From Pseudomonas sp. PDNC002 (lineage in GTDB: Bacteria > Pseudomonadota > Gammaproteobacteria > Pseudomonadales > Pseudomonadaceae): 64,000 bases of DNA. The first letter of the stretch is position 1, and each line of letters starts with the position of its first letter. Location: contig NZ_CP070356.1 of assembly GCF_016919445.1 (NCBI RefSeq), positions 6,265,502 through 6,329,501 of the forward strand, in the 5' to 3' direction. A model generated the notes under the pieces. That model was not told where the DNA came from, did no database searches, and saw only the letters and a list, made by a program, of their open reading frames with translations. Made by a program: the position numbers and the translations under genes. Below, one piece after another: positions 7,523-16,755 of the stretch.

Positions 7523-9046
7523 ATGGCCGTGATCAAGCAAGACGACCTGATCCAGAGCGTCGCCGATGCCCTGCAGTTCATCTCCTACTACCACCCGGTT
7601 GATTTCATCCAGGCCATGCATGAGGCCTACCTGCGCGAAGAATCGCCGGCCGCCCGGGACTCGATGGCGCAGATCCTGATCAACTCGCGCATGTGCGCCA
7701 CCGGTCACCGCCCGATCTGCCAGGACACCGGTATCGTCACCGTGTTCGTCCGCGTCGGCATGGACGTGAGCTGGGCCGGCGCCACCATGAGCGTCGACGA
7801 CATGATCAACGAAGGCGTGCGTCGCGCCTACAACCTGCCGGAGAACGTCCTGCGCGCCTCCATCCTGGCCGACCCGGCCGGCGCGCGTAAGAACACCAAG
7901 GACAACACCCCGGCGGTGATCCACTACTCCATCGTCCCGGGCAACACCGTGGAAGTGGACGTCGCGGCCAAGGGCGGCGGCTCCGAGAACAAGTCGAAGA
8001 TGGCCATGCTCAACCCGTCCGACTCCATCGTCGACTGGGTGCTGAAGACCGTTCCGACCATGGGCGCCGGCTGGTGCCCGCCGGGCATGCTCGGCATCGG
8101 CATCGGCGGTACCGCCGAGAAGGCCGCGGTGATGGCGAAGGAAGTCCTGATGGACGAGATCGACATCCACGAGCTGAAGGCCCGCGGCCCGCAGAACAAG
8201 ATCGAGGAAATGCGCCTCGAACTGTTCGAGAAGGTCAACCAACTGGGCATCGGTGCCCAGGGCCTGGGCGGCCTGACCACCGTGCTCGACGTGAAGATCA
8301 TGGACTACCCGACCCACGCCGCCTCGCTGCCGGTCTGCATGATCCCCAACTGTGCCGCCACCCGCCACGCGCACTTCGTGCTCGACGGCTCCGGCCCGGC
8401 CGAACTGGAAGCGCCGTCGCTGGACGCCTACCCGGAAATCGTCTGGGAAGCCGGCCCGTCCGCGCGCCGCGTCAACCTCGACAGCATCACCCCGGAAGAA
8501 GTGCAGAGCTGGAAGCCGGGCGAGACCATCCTGCTCAACGGCAAGATGCTCACCGGCCGCGACGCTGCGCACAAGCGCATGGTCGACATGCTGAACAAGG
8601 GCGAAGAGCTGCCGGTGGACCTGAAAGGCCGCTTCATCTACTACGTCGGCCCGGTTGATCCGGTCGGTGACGAAGTGGTTGGCCCGGCTGGCCCGACCAC
8701 CGCGACCCGCATGGACAAGTTCACCCGCCAGATCCTCGAGCAAACCGGCCTGCTGGGCATGATCGGCAAGTCCGAGCGCGGCCCCATCGCCATCGAAGCG
8801 ATCAAGGACAACAAGGCCGTCTACCTGATGGCCGTGGGCGGCGCCGCCTACCTGGTCGCCCAGGCGATCAAGAAGTCCAAGGTCCTGGCCTTCGCCGAAC
8901 TGGGCATGGAAGCGATCTACGAGTTCGACGTGAAGGACATGCCAGTGACTGTCGCGGTCGACACCAATGGCGAGTCGGTGCACATCACCGGCCCGGCCAT
9001 CTGGCAGAAGAAGATCGCCGAGAACCTGGCGGTGGAAGTGCAGTAA
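7523..9046 (+). CDS. fumA: Fumarate hydratase, class I (iron-sulfur)
   Basis: Interconverts fumarate and L-malate in the citric acid cycle. The 507-aa single polypeptide has the N-terminal iron-sulfur domain with the three cluster cysteines in typical contexts: ICQDTG (C66), GWCPPG (C185) and PNCAATRH (C277). The C-terminal beta domain includes GPTTATRMDKF and AVGGAAYLVAQAI. The ATG at 7523 follows GAAGAGGA. It corresponds to PA4333 by order. Class I fumarases are oxygen- and iron-sensitive, which fits the iron theme elsewhere in the window. A perfect terminator follows. Confidence 0.95.
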   Translation: MAVIKQDDLIQSVADALQFISYYHPVDFIQAMHEAYLREESPAARDSMAQILINSRMCATGHRPICQDTGIVTVFVRVGMDVSWAGATMSVDDMINEGVRRAYNLPENVLRASILADPAGARKNTKDNTPAVIHYSIVPGNTVEVDVAAKGGGSENKSKMAMLNPSDSIVDWVLKTVPTMGAGWCPPGMLGIGIGGTAEKAAVMAKEVLMDEIDIHELKARGPQNKIEEMRLELFEKVNQLGIGAQGLGGLTTVLDVKIMDYPTHAASLPVCMIPNCAATRHAHFVLDGSGPAELEAPSLDAYPEIVWEAGPSARRVNLDSITPEEVQSWKPGETILLNGKMLTGRDAAHKRMVDMLNKGEELPVDLKGRFIYYVGPVDPVGDEVVGPAGPTTATRMDKFTRQILEQTGLLGMIGKSERGPIAIEAIKDNKAVYLMAVGGAAYLVAQAIKKSKVLAFAELGMEAIYEFDVKDMPVTVAVDTNGESVHITGPAIWQKKIAENLAVEVQ

Positions 9047-9063
9047 TCACTGCATGACCGCAC

Positions 9064-9100
9064 CATGAAAAAGCCCGGCCATGTGCCGGGCTTTTTCATG
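9064..9100 (+). terminator. Terminator after fumarase
   Basis: A perfect palindrome with stem AAAAAGCCCGGC / GCCGGGCTTTTT (9068-9096), loop CATGT, extended by CATG on each side. It lies between convergent genes and could stop transcription from both strands. Confidence 0.92.
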
Positions 9101-9112
9101 CGCGCGGAAAAT

Positions 9113-9628
9113 TCAGAGCGCCGCTTCCAGCGCCGACTGGATCGCCTTGGCGCGGGCCTCGATGTCGGTGCTGTTGGAGTACGGCTTGAAGTTCAGGGCG
9201 AGCGTGCCGCCCTTGAACTCGATACCGGCGGCGTAATCGCTGGCGGGGGCCGATGCCTCGTCATAGCGCACGGTTATCTTCTTCAGTTTTTCCTTCAGTG
9301 CCTGCTTGCCCATGTCGTCGGCGGCGACGGAAGCCAGCGCCTGCTTCAGCGGAACGAAGTAAACATTGGTCCAGAAGTCATCACTGGCGTAGGCATCCGC
9401 CTGGTCCGGCAGCGCGATGCTGTTCCAGTTCACCTCGACCGGCACGGCGAAGCCGGCGGCGGCCTGGATCTCCTTCAACTGGCTGGCGTAGATGCCCTGC
9501 TCATAGGCGGTGATGGCGCGGCGCTCGGCCAGCGACGGGTCGGCCAACGCGACGCCGCTGACGGCACAGGCCAGCAGGCCGGCAACGACGGAGCGCGCGA
9601 GCAGGGAGCGCAGGGAAGGTGTGTACAT
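9113..9628 (-). CDS. Periplasmic protein of unknown function, 171 aa
   Basis: Begins with a clear Sec signal peptide (MYTPSLRSLLARSVVAG, cleavage near SGVALADP at about residue 30). The mature part has an alpha-helical first half (AITAYEQGIYASQLKEIQAAAG) and a second half containing repeated hydrophobic and lysine-rich helices. The ATG at 9628 was chosen for the upstream CAGGAG and because it starts the signal peptide. It is a lone gene between the fumarase terminator and a ribbon-helix-helix gene. I do not recognise the family. Confidence 0.75.
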   Translation of the reverse strand: MYTPSLRSLLARSVVAGLLACAVSGVALADPSLAERRAITAYEQGIYASQLKEIQAAAGFAVPVEVNWNSIALPDQADAYASDDFWTNVYFVPLKQALASVAADDMGKQALKEKLKKITVRYDEASAPASDYAAGIEFKGGTLALNFKPYSNSTDIEARAKAIQSALEAAL

Positions 9629-9743
9629 GGGAAACTCCTGGAGAACCACGGTATGTGCCTTGGGCACGACTGCCCGCAGTCTAGAAAGACCCGCTGGCAA
9701 TGGTTGACGGAGTTTTCCCGTAAACGCGTAGGCGAGGACTGAG

Positions 9744-10049
9744 TCAGGGCACTGTGTGCGGTACCCGGCTCAGTTCCACGACGTTGTCGCGGCGCTGGGC
9801 CAGGAAGCGCGTGCAGCTCACCCGCAGGAAGGAAGCGAAGTTCACCACCTCCCCGCGGTAGTCCATCACCTCGTCGTAGAGCTTGGTGATCAGCTGGTTG
9901 GTGGTCATGCCGTCCACTTCGGCGATCTCGCGCAGGATGTCCCAGAACTGGTTCTCCAGGCGCAGCGTGGTGACCACGCCACGGATGCGCAGCGAGCGGG
10001 AGCGCGACTCATAGAGAATCGGGTCGGCCTTTACATAGAGTTCGCACAT
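9744..10049 (-). CDS. Ribbon-helix-helix domain protein, 101 aa
   Basis: A small protein with a central segment VVTTLRLENQFWDILREIAEVDGMTTNQLITKLYDE that fits the aryl-sulfate-sulfotransferase-linked or RHH_4 type ribbon-helix-helix fold: one beta strand and two helices that dimerise and bind DNA. The start at 10049 follows GGAG nine bases upstream. It probably acts as a small DNA-binding regulator, but no target is visible. The gene upstream on the same strand (DJ-1 family) ends about 33 bp away, so the two may be cotranscribed. Confidence 0.75.
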   Translation of the reverse strand: MCELYVKADPILYESRSRSLRIRGVVTTLRLENQFWDILREIAEVDGMTTNQLITKLYDEVMDYRGEVVNFASFLRVSCTRFLAQRRDNVVELSRVPHTVP

Positions 10050-10082
10050 GGACGGCTTCTCCAGCTTCGATGAGGGGCCAGT

Positions 10083-10664
10083 TTACAGGCTGATCTTGGT
10101 GCCCAGCACGTCGAGGAACTTCGCCAGCCAGGCTGGGTGCGCCGGCCAGGCCGGAGCGGTGACCAGGTTGCCATCGACATGGGCGGCATCCACCGGGATG
10201 TCCACATACTCGCCACCAGCCAGCGTCACTTCCGGACCGCAAGCCGGGTAGGCGCTGCATGCGCGGCCCTTGAGCACGCCGGCAGCGGCCAGCAGCTGGG
10301 CGCCGTGGCAGACGGCGGCGATGGGCTTCTTCGCAGCGTCGAAGGCTTTCACCAGCTCGATCACCTTGGCGTTCAGGCGCAGGTATTCCGGGGCACGTCC
10401 GCCGGGGATCAGCAGCGCGTCGTAGTCTTCGGCGCGCACATCGGCGAAGGTGGCGTTCAGCGCGAAGTTGTGACCGGGCTTCTCGCTGTAGGTCTGGTCG
10501 CCCTCGAAATCGTGGATCGCGGTGCGGATGCTCTGGCCGGCCTTCTTGTCCGGACAGACGGCATGGACGGTGTGCCCGACCATCAACAATGCCTGGAACG
10601 GCACCATGGTTTCGTAATCTTCGGCGTAATCGCCGACCAGCATCAGGATCTTCTTCGCGGCCAT
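10083..10664 (-). CDS. DJ-1/PfpI family protein
   Basis: A 193-aa class I glutamine-amidotransferase-like protein. It shows the family fold markers [25 protein letters not shown], and the nucleophile elbow [14 protein letters not shown], with reactive Cys119 next to His120. Members act as glyoxalase III/deglycase-type enzymes, proteases or stress chaperones. The CH pair and the upstream acidic residue are compatible with glyoxalase-like chemistry, but the exact reaction is open. The ATG at 10664 was preferred because GGGAGG is nine bases upstream; an ATG at 10673 would overlap the binding site. It probably forms a transcript with the ribbon-helix-helix gene. Confidence 0.9.
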   Translation of the reverse strand: MAAKKILMLVGDYAEDYETMVPFQALLMVGHTVHAVCPDKKAGQSIRTAIHDFEGDQTYSEKPGHNFALNATFADVRAEDYDALLIPGGRAPEYLRLNAKVIELVKAFDAAKKPIAAVCHGAQLLAAAGVLKGRACSAYPACGPEVTLAGGEYVDIPVDAAHVDGNLVTAPAWPAHPAWLAKFLDVLGTKISL

Positions 10665-10756
10665 CTGGGGCATCCTCCCGGCAGGGCCCGACCGTGGCGG
10701 CCGGGCATGCGGGAGAGCTTAGACAGTCGCGCTGGTGGCGGGGTAATACGCCGCTA

Positions 10757-12421
10757 CTACACCGCCGCGCGCTGGGCAGGCCGGGAAGCGGGGCGCTGCT
10801 CGGCGACCTGGCGGGCGTCTTCGAGGATCAGGTCGGCGCCCTTCTCCGCCACCATCATCACCGCCGCGTTGGTATTGCCGGAGGTGACGTTGGGGAAGAT
10901 CGACGCATCGACCACGCGCAGGCCGGCAATGCCGTGCACGCGCAGGCGGTTGTCCACCACGGAAGTCTGCGGATCGCTGCCCATGGCGCAGCTGCCGCAC
11001 AGGTGGTAGATCGAGCCGCAGTTCTCGCGGAAGTACTGCAGCATCTGCTCATCGGACTGGGTTGCCGGGCCCGGCAGCACCTCTTCGACGGTGATCTTCT
11101 TCAGCGCCGGGGCGTTCATGATCTTGCGGATCAGGTGGCTGCCCTGGATCGCTTCGTCGATGTCCTTCTGGGTGCTCAGGTAGTTCGGGTCGATCAGCGC
11201 GGCATCGGCCGGGTTCTTCGAGGCGATGCGGATTTCGCCACGGCTGGTCGGCCGGCACGGGTTGAAGCAGAGCAGGAAGCCGGAGTACGGCTCGGGTTTC
11301 AGGCTCGCCTTGTTGCTCTTCGGGATCTGGTACGAGAGCGGGTTGAAGTAGAGCTGCAGGTTCGGATGCTCCAGCGCGTCATCGCTGCGGAAGAAGCCGC
11401 CGCTCTGGTTCACGCTCATCGACAGCGGGCCCTTGCGGGTCAGCAGGTACTCCAGGCCCAGCTTGGCCTGGCCGAACAGCGAGCCGAAGTCGTCGTTCAG
11501 GGTGCGGATGTTGGCCTTGTAGTAGTAGCTGACGCAGAGGTGGTCCTGCAGGTTCTTGCCCACCGCCGGCAGCTGATGGACCTGCGGAATCTTGTGCTGG
11601 TCGAGCAACTCACGATCAGCGACACCGGAGAGTTGCAGCAGCTTGGGCGAATCCACCGCGCCGGCGGCGAGGATGACTTCGCGCCTGGCGTGGAACTCAC
11701 GCTGCACGCCGCTCTGCTGCACGCTCACGCCGATAGCGCGCTTGTTCTCGTCGAACAGCACGCGCTCCACCAGCGCATTGCGTTCGATGGTCAGGTTGGC
11801 GCGGTTCTGCGCCGGGTGCAGGTAGGCGAAGCTGCTGGAGCAGCGCTGACCATTTTTCGTGTTGACGTCGTAGAGGCCGGCGCCTTCGAAGTCCTTGCCG
11901 TTGAAGTCGTCGCTCAGCGGGTAGCCCAGTTCCTGGCAGCCTTCGAGGAAGCTGTCGCAGATCGGGTGGGTGTGGCCCTTCATCGGCGTGATGCGGATCG
12001 GTCCGTTGGCGCCGTGGTACTCGGTGTTGCCCAGCGGGTGCGATTCCAGCTTGCGGAAGTACGGCAGCACGTCCTTGAACGACCAGCCGTCGTTGCCACC
12101 CGCCGCCCAGTCGTCGAAGTCATGGGCCTGGCCACGCACGTAGATCATCGCGTTGATCGACCCGGAACCACCCTGGACCTTGCCGCGCGGCGCGTAGAGC
12201 TGGCGATTGGCGAGCTGCTTCTGCGGCTGGCTGTAGTACATCCAGTTGAAGGTCGGGTTGTAGTAGAGCTTGGCGAAGCCCACTGGGATCTTGAACCAGT
12301 GCGAGCTGTCCTTGCCGCCAGCCTCCAGCAGCAGGACGCTGTGTTCGCCCGATTCGCTCAGGCGGGCGGCGAGGATGCAGCCGGCGGAACCGGCGCCGAC
12401 GATGATGTAGTCGTATTTCAT
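10757..12421 (-). CDS. GMC family FAD oxidoreductase (choline dehydrogenase-like)
   Basis: A 554-aa flavoenzyme that oxidises an alcohol to an aldehyde. The N-terminal FAD fold reads YDYIIVGAGSAGCILAARL. GMC signature 1 lies near PRGKVQGGSGSINAMIYVRG and signature 2 near GAVDSPKLLQLSG. The C-terminal catalytic region has HLCGSCAMGSD and ends VVDASIFPNVTSGNTNAAVMMVAEKGADLIL. It resembles BetA-type and alkanol dehydrogenases, but no betaine genes are nearby. It is the last gene of a minus-strand cluster with a dehydratase, a carrier and an aldehyde dehydrogenase, so it probably takes part in the same pathway. The substrate is not readable. Confidence 0.88.
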   Translation of the reverse strand: MKYDYIIVGAGSAGCILAARLSESGEHSVLLLEAGGKDSSHWFKIPVGFAKLYYNPTFNWMYYSQPQKQLANRQLYAPRGKVQGGSGSINAMIYVRGQAHDFDDWAAGGNDGWSFKDVLPYFRKLESHPLGNTEYHGANGPIRITPMKGHTHPICDSFLEGCQELGYPLSDDFNGKDFEGAGLYDVNTKNGQRCSSSFAYLHPAQNRANLTIERNALVERVLFDENKRAIGVSVQQSGVQREFHARREVILAAGAVDSPKLLQLSGVADRELLDQHKIPQVHQLPAVGKNLQDHLCVSYYYKANIRTLNDDFGSLFGQAKLGLEYLLTRKGPLSMSVNQSGGFFRSDDALEHPNLQLYFNPLSYQIPKSNKASLKPEPYSGFLLCFNPCRPTSRGEIRIASKNPADAALIDPNYLSTQKDIDEAIQGSHLIRKIMNAPALKKITVEEVLPGPATQSDEQMLQYFRENCGSIYHLCGSCAMGSDPQTSVVDNRLRVHGIAGLRVVDASIFPNVTSGNTNAAVMMVAEKGADLILEDARQVAEQRPASRPAQRAAV

Positions 12422-12485
12422 GGAATGCGTACCGCGAGTTTGGGTAAAACCCCGCCCAGCCCTCTTGAGCTGGACGGGTCCGACA

Positions 12486-13703
12486 TCAGCCTTTGGCCGG
12501 TGCGTTGTCTTTCACGTCGACGGGGTCCGGCCCCATCTGCAGGTGCAGGCGCTCACCCGTGTAGGGGCTGTGGGCGCGCACCACGTCCATGTTCAGCTCG
12601 ACGCCAAGGCCGGGCTCGCTGGACGGGATGATGTAGCCGTCTTCCCACTGCAGCGGCTTCTTGAGGATCTCGGCGTGGAAGCCGCCCCAGGTGCCGATGC
12701 TTTCCTGGATCAGGAAGTTCGGCGTGCAGGCCGCCAGCTGGAAGCTGGCCGCGGCGCCGATCGGGCCGTTGTAGAGGTGCGGGGCGATCTGCGCGTAGAA
12801 GGCCTCGGCCATGGAGGCGATCTTCTTGCCCTCCAGCAGGCCGCCGCAGCGCCCCACGTTCATCTGCAGGATCGACGCGCCGCCGGCCTGCAGCAGCTTG
12901 AAGAATTCGTACTTGGTGGTCAGGCGCTCGCCGGTGGCAATCGGGATGCTGGTCTTGGCGGCGACCTGGCCCATGGCGTCTTCCTGGCCCGGCGGGATCG
13001 GCTCTTCGAACCACAGCGGGTCGTACTTTTCCAGGCGCTTGGCCAGGCGGATGGCCGAGGACGGCACCATCTGCCCGTGGGTGCCGAACAGCAGGTCGCA
13101 CTTGTTGCCCACCGCTTCGCGGATCTTGCGGCAGAAGGTCTCGCAGCGCTCCAGCACCTCCAGGGAAACCTGGTGGCCGGAGAAGGCGGTGTACGGGCCG
13201 GCCGGGTCGAATTTCACGGCGGTGAAGCCGAGCTTCATGTTCTCGATGGCGCATTCCGCGGCCAGGTCCGGGTCGGAGTAGTCGTACTCGCCCTGGGCGT
13301 TCACCGGGTACAGGTAGGTGTAGGAGCGCAGGCGCTCGTGGACCTTGCCGCCGAGCAGCTCGTACACCGGCTTGTTCGCCGCCTTGCCGATGATGTCCCA
13401 GCAGGCCATTTCCAGGCCGCTGACGATGCCCATCATGGTCAGGTCCGGACGCTGGGTGAAACCGCTCGAATAGGCGCGACGGAAGAAGCGCTCGATGTGG
13501 TGCGGGTCCTGGTTTTCCAGATAACGACCGAACACGTCTTCGATCGCCGGGACCATGACCTTGGGATGGAAGGTGGCGGCGTAGATCTCGCCGACGCCTT
13601 CGATGCCGCAATCGGTCCTGAGTTTGACGAACAGCCAGTACATGCCGCCGATATGCGGCGGCGGAACGGCTACTACATGGGTTTCGAGAGAGACGATCTT
13701 CAT
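12486..13703 (-). CDS. Mandelate racemase/muconate lactonizing family dehydratase
   Basis: A 405-aa enolase-superfamily enzyme, probably an acid-sugar dehydratase. The N-terminal capping domain begins KIVSLETHVVAVPPPHIGG; the barrel carries GFTAVKFDP, LLFGTHGQM, LWFEEPIPP, IATGERLTTKYEF and HLYNGPIG. Glu residues for metal binding after strands 4 and 5 are present. At the strand-3 position where many dehydratases have Asp-x-His (DFHG), this protein has GTHG, so one metal ligand differs. The start at 13703 overlaps the MFS stop codon by 4 bp (ATGA), indicating coupling. Galactonate- or gluconate-type substrates are possible, but this is a guess. Confidence 0.82.
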   Translation of the reverse strand: MKIVSLETHVVAVPPPHIGGMYWLFVKLRTDCGIEGVGEIYAATFHPKVMVPAIEDVFGRYLENQDPHHIERFFRRAYSSGFTQRPDLTMMGIVSGLEMACWDIIGKAANKPVYELLGGKVHERLRSYTYLYPVNAQGEYDYSDPDLAAECAIENMKLGFTAVKFDPAGPYTAFSGHQVSLEVLERCETFCRKIREAVGNKCDLLFGTHGQMVPSSAIRLAKRLEKYDPLWFEEPIPPGQEDAMGQVAAKTSIPIATGERLTTKYEFFKLLQAGGASILQMNVGRCGGLLEGKKIASMAEAFYAQIAPHLYNGPIGAAASFQLAACTPNFLIQESIGTWGGFHAEILKKPLQWEDGYIIPSSEPGLGVELNMDVVRAHSPYTGERLHLQMGPDPVDVKDNAPAKG

Positions 13704-14998
13704 GCTTTCTTCGCTCGCTTCTGGATGCGCTTGTTCAGGATCAGGGTGGCGACCACGCCCAGCAGGCCCATCACCACGACGTAGGAGAAATAGATCTGGT
13801 AGCCGACGAAGCCGGGGAAGCGGTCGGTGATGTAGCCGTTGAGCAGCGGCAGATAGGCGTCCGGCGAGTAGCCGATAACCGAAATGATGCCGATGGCCAG
13901 GCCCGTGACGCGCATCGGGATTCGGCAGTCGTCCAGCACAGCCCAGTACAGGCCGCGGATGGCGTAGGTCATCAGGCCGATGAAGATCACCAGGAAGATC
14001 AGCACACCCAGCACATGCAGGCTCGGCAGTACGATCAGGCCGATCATGCCCAGCGCCGCGAAGAGCATCGCCACCGTCAGTACACCGGCCTTGGAGAAAC
14101 GGTCGCCCAGCCAGCCGCCGCCGATGCCGCCCACCGGGCGCATCCACAGCTTGATGGTGGTGATCACCCCGGCGGCGGTGGCGGAGAGGCCGAAGCCGCC
14201 TTCCTGCAGGTAGGCCGAGAAGCTGTAGGTGGCCCAGAAGAAGTGGTAGCCGCAGAACACGATGGCGGTGACCAGCCACAGCTCCGGGATACGCAGCAGG
14301 GTCTTGAAGTCGTCCAGCAGGTTGCCCTTTTCTACGCTGGCTTCCCTGTGGTTCTTCTGCGGATCACGCACCAGCATCAGCGCGGCGCCCAGCACGATGC
14401 AGAAGATCGCGTACATGTGGATGACCAGTTGCAGGCCCTGCGCGTTCTTCTCGCCACGGGTCTCGGTGACATAGGCAAACAGGGCGATGGCGATGGTCGC
14501 CAGCAGCGCCTCGACCAGCCCGCGCCCGCCATCGAGCACACCGAAGAAGCGGCCCTGCTCGTCCTCGCCGGCGAGCATCTTCACCCGCTTGATCAGCGCG
14601 GCCCAGAAGGTCAGGCCGGTGGTGATGCCGAAGCCGCAGAAGATCACCAGCAGCGTATCGAAGCCCGGCAACGTGGAGTACCACATGCCCAGCGCGCCGG
14701 TGCCGATCAGCGAGAAGCTGATCAGGTAACGCGGCGACAGGCGATCCGCCAGCCAGCCGCTGGGCAGGTAGCTGAGCAGGAAGGCAGTGCCGAGGATCGA
14801 GTAGAGGTAGCCCAACTCGCTGTTATTGATCGCCAGCGCCTCGAGCATGGTGCTCTGGTACACCTGGCGCAGGTACAGCATGGGATAGATCGCCCCTGCC
14901 GCGAGCACGAGCAGGGCGAGCTGGATGTAACGTGTGAGGTTTGCGTTGCTGGGTGCGGCCACAGGCATGGCCTCTGCACTTATTGTTTTTTTCATCAT
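13700..14998 (-). CDS. MFS transporter of the catabolic cluster
   Basis: About 432 aa with 12 predicted membrane segments, arranged as two sets of six around a central charged loop (DPQKNHREASVEKGN). Typical MFS loop motifs are SGWLADRLSPRY between helices 2 and 3 and GGIGGGWLGDRF in the second half. It probably imports the substrate of the adjacent dehydratase and dehydrogenase genes, with which it is coupled. The start is uncertain: ATG at 14998 or 14995 fits the charged N-terminus (MMKKT), while 15028 is also open; none has a strong ribosome site. Confidence 0.85.
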   Translation of the reverse strand: MMKKTISAEAMPVAAPSNANLTRYIQLALLVLAAGAIYPMLYLRQVYQSTMLEALAINNSELGYLYSILGTAFLLSYLPSGWLADRLSPRYLISFSLIGTGALGMWYSTLPGFDTLLVIFCGFGITTGLTFWAALIKRVKMLAGEDEQGRFFGVLDGGRGLVEALLATIAIALFAYVTETRGEKNAQGLQLVIHMYAIFCIVLGAALMLVRDPQKNHREASVEKGNLLDDFKTLLRIPELWLVTAIVFCGYHFFWATYSFSAYLQEGGFGLSATAAGVITTIKLWMRPVGGIGGGWLGDRFSKAGVLTVAMLFAALGMIGLIVLPSLHVLGVLIFLVIFIGLMTYAIRGLYWAVLDDCRIPMRVTGLAIGIISVIGYSPDAYLPLLNGYITDRFPGFVGYQIYFSYVVVMGLLGVVATLILNKRIQKRAKKA

Positions 14999-15082
14999 GC
15001 ATCTCGGCGCCGGCTCGGTCGCCGGCAACTGGTCGGAACAGCAGTGGGAAAGACGGGGTCCTGGCAGCGGGCCCCGGGTGGA

Positions 15083-16504
15083 TCAGAATTTGAGGACCAC
15101 AAGGCGCGTCTGGGTGAACTCGAGCATGCCGTGCTTGCCGTCGTCGCCGCCCAGGCCCGAGCGCTTCCAGCCGGCGTGGAAACCCTGGTAGGGGTCGGCC
15201 GGAGTGCGGTTGATGTAGATCTCGCCCGCCTCGATGTGGTTGGCCACCTTCATGGCGTTGCGGTAGTTCTCGGTGAACAGCACCGAGGACAGGCCGAACT
15301 GGTGGTCGTTGGCCATGGCCAGGGCATCGTCGAGGGTTTCGTAGGAGAGCACCGGCAGTACCGGGCCGAAGATTTCCTCCTGGACGATCTCCATGTCCTG
15401 GTGGCAACCGCTGAGCAGAGTCGCCGGGTAGAAGTGGCCGGCGCCTTCAGGCAGCACGCCGCCGCACTCCAGCACCGCGCCATCGGCCAGCGCGCGCTGC
15501 ACCTTGGCGTGGACGTCCTGGCGGGCGCGGGCGTTCTGCATCGGCCCCATCCGGCTGGCGTCCTCGGCGCGATTGCCGATGCGCACGGCCGCCATCTTCT
15601 CGCGCAGCAGGGCAAGGAAGCGGTCATGCACGCTGGCCTGCACATAGACGCGTTCGATGGCGGTGCACAGCTGGCCGCAGTGGGTGGTCTTGGAACCGAC
15701 GATGGCGGATGCGGCCTTCTCCAGGTCGGCGTCGGCTTCGATGATTGCCGGGGTCTTGCCGCCCAGTTCCAGGGAGGGCTTGGCGATGTTCGCCTTGCAG
15801 TAATCGAGCACGATGCGGCCGGCGCCGACGCTGCCGGTCAGGGTGATCAGGCCGATCTGCGGCTGCTGGCAGAGTACGCCGGCAACGTCGTGCTGCATGG
15901 TCAGCACATTCAGTACGCCGGCGGGCAGGCCGGCTTCTTCGGCGCAACGGGCGATCTCGAAAGCCGAGGTCGGGGTGTTGTTGCTCGGGCGCACGACCAC
16001 GGTGTTGCCGGTGATCAGTGCCGGCGCGACCTTGCGCAGGAAGGTGTAGACCGGGTAGTTGAACGGGATCAGTGCCGCGACGACGCCAATCGGCTCGCGC
16101 TGCAGCAGGATGGTTTCGTCGGTGGAGTCGCTGGGGATCACTTCGCCTTCGATGCGACGCGCCCACTCGGCGTGGTAACGGGTGATCTGGCCAGCGTAGA
16201 AGGCTTCGCTGCTGGCATCGGCGAGGCTCTTGCCGGACTCGGCGGCCAGGGCGGCGCCGATGCGCTCGGCATTGCGCTCCAGCGCTTCGGCGAAACGGCG
16301 CAGATGTTCGCCACGCTCGATGGCCGGCAGGCGAGCCCAGTTGCGCTGGGCGCGGGCGGCGGCTTCGACGGCAGTGCGCACATCGGCTTCGGTGGCGGCC
16401 GGTACCTGGGCGACCTGCTGCTCGGTCGCCGGATCGAACACGTCGATATGGGCGGAGGAGGCGTCGACGAAGCGGCCGTCGATGAAGAGTCGATCTGTAC
16501 GCAT
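15083..16504 (-). CDS. Aldehyde dehydrogenase, lactaldehyde/glycolaldehyde (AldA) type
   Basis: A 473-aa NAD(P)-dependent aldehyde dehydrogenase. It follows E. coli AldA closely in the C-terminal part (GFHAGWKRSGLGGDDGKHG) and in ATEADVRTAVEAAARAQRNW. The general base is in LELGGKTP and the nucleophile cysteine is in GQLCTAIER. Two usual residues are changed: the substrate-tunnel PWNFP is PFNYP, and the cofactor motif KPSE is RPSN, which may loosen the choice between NAD and NADP. It is the first gene of the minus-strand run ending with the GMC oxidoreductase; the region upstream carries motifs also found before the porin. Confidence 0.88.
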   Translation of the reverse strand: MRTDRLFIDGRFVDASSAHIDVFDPATEQQVAQVPAATEADVRTAVEAAARAQRNWARLPAIERGEHLRRFAEALERNAERIGAALAAESGKSLADASSEAFYAGQITRYHAEWARRIEGEVIPSDSTDETILLQREPIGVVAALIPFNYPVYTFLRKVAPALITGNTVVVRPSNNTPTSAFEIARCAEEAGLPAGVLNVLTMQHDVAGVLCQQPQIGLITLTGSVGAGRIVLDYCKANIAKPSLELGGKTPAIIEADADLEKAASAIVGSKTTHCGQLCTAIERVYVQASVHDRFLALLREKMAAVRIGNRAEDASRMGPMQNARARQDVHAKVQRALADGAVLECGGVLPEGAGHFYPATLLSGCHQDMEIVQEEIFGPVLPVLSYETLDDALAMANDHQFGLSSVLFTENYRNAMKVANHIEAGEIYINRTPADPYQGFHAGWKRSGLGGDDGKHGMLEFTQTRLVVLKF

Positions 16505-16612
16505 GGGCAGTTCCTGTCATTCAAGCAAAAGGGGCGAAGGCCCCACGGAACGACAAGATGCGAACGCGGACATGCAGGCGAACAGCCAGGAGCACGGCGC
16601 GGGCAGAGGGAC

Positions 16613-16719
16613 TCTTGTCGTTATCGGTTGGCCGAAGTTTCAGCAGGCGCCGACAGGGCGACAAGCGATTAATAGCGCGGAGTAACATGCGAAAAACGCA
16701 GGTTACCGGGCGAGAAAAA
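16613..16719 (-). promoter_or_regulatory. Candidate control region of the aldehyde dehydrogenase operon
   Basis: Contains a 14-base sequence TCTTGTCGTTATCG (16613-16626) that recurs exactly at 18951-18964. It also has CGCAGGT-N7-CGAGAAAAA (16697-16719), which recurs with a 6-base spacer at 19047-19068. Both second copies lie in the porin/LysR intergenic space. Shared operators or promoters for a LysR regulator are inferred; the interval 16505-16755 holds no gene. Confidence 0.5.
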
Positions 16720-16755
16720 GCGGCGACCTCTAGCCGGAAATCACCGCCATAATTT

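Noticed and set aside
11592-11825. Small plus-strand frames inside the GMC oxidoreductase gene
   Set aside because: Antisense to a complete enzyme and without a ribosome site or family signal.
14015-16672. 885-codon plus-strand frame opposite the MFS and aldehyde dehydrogenase genes
   Set aside because: No domain resemblance; low-complexity reverse-strand translation of genuine genes.
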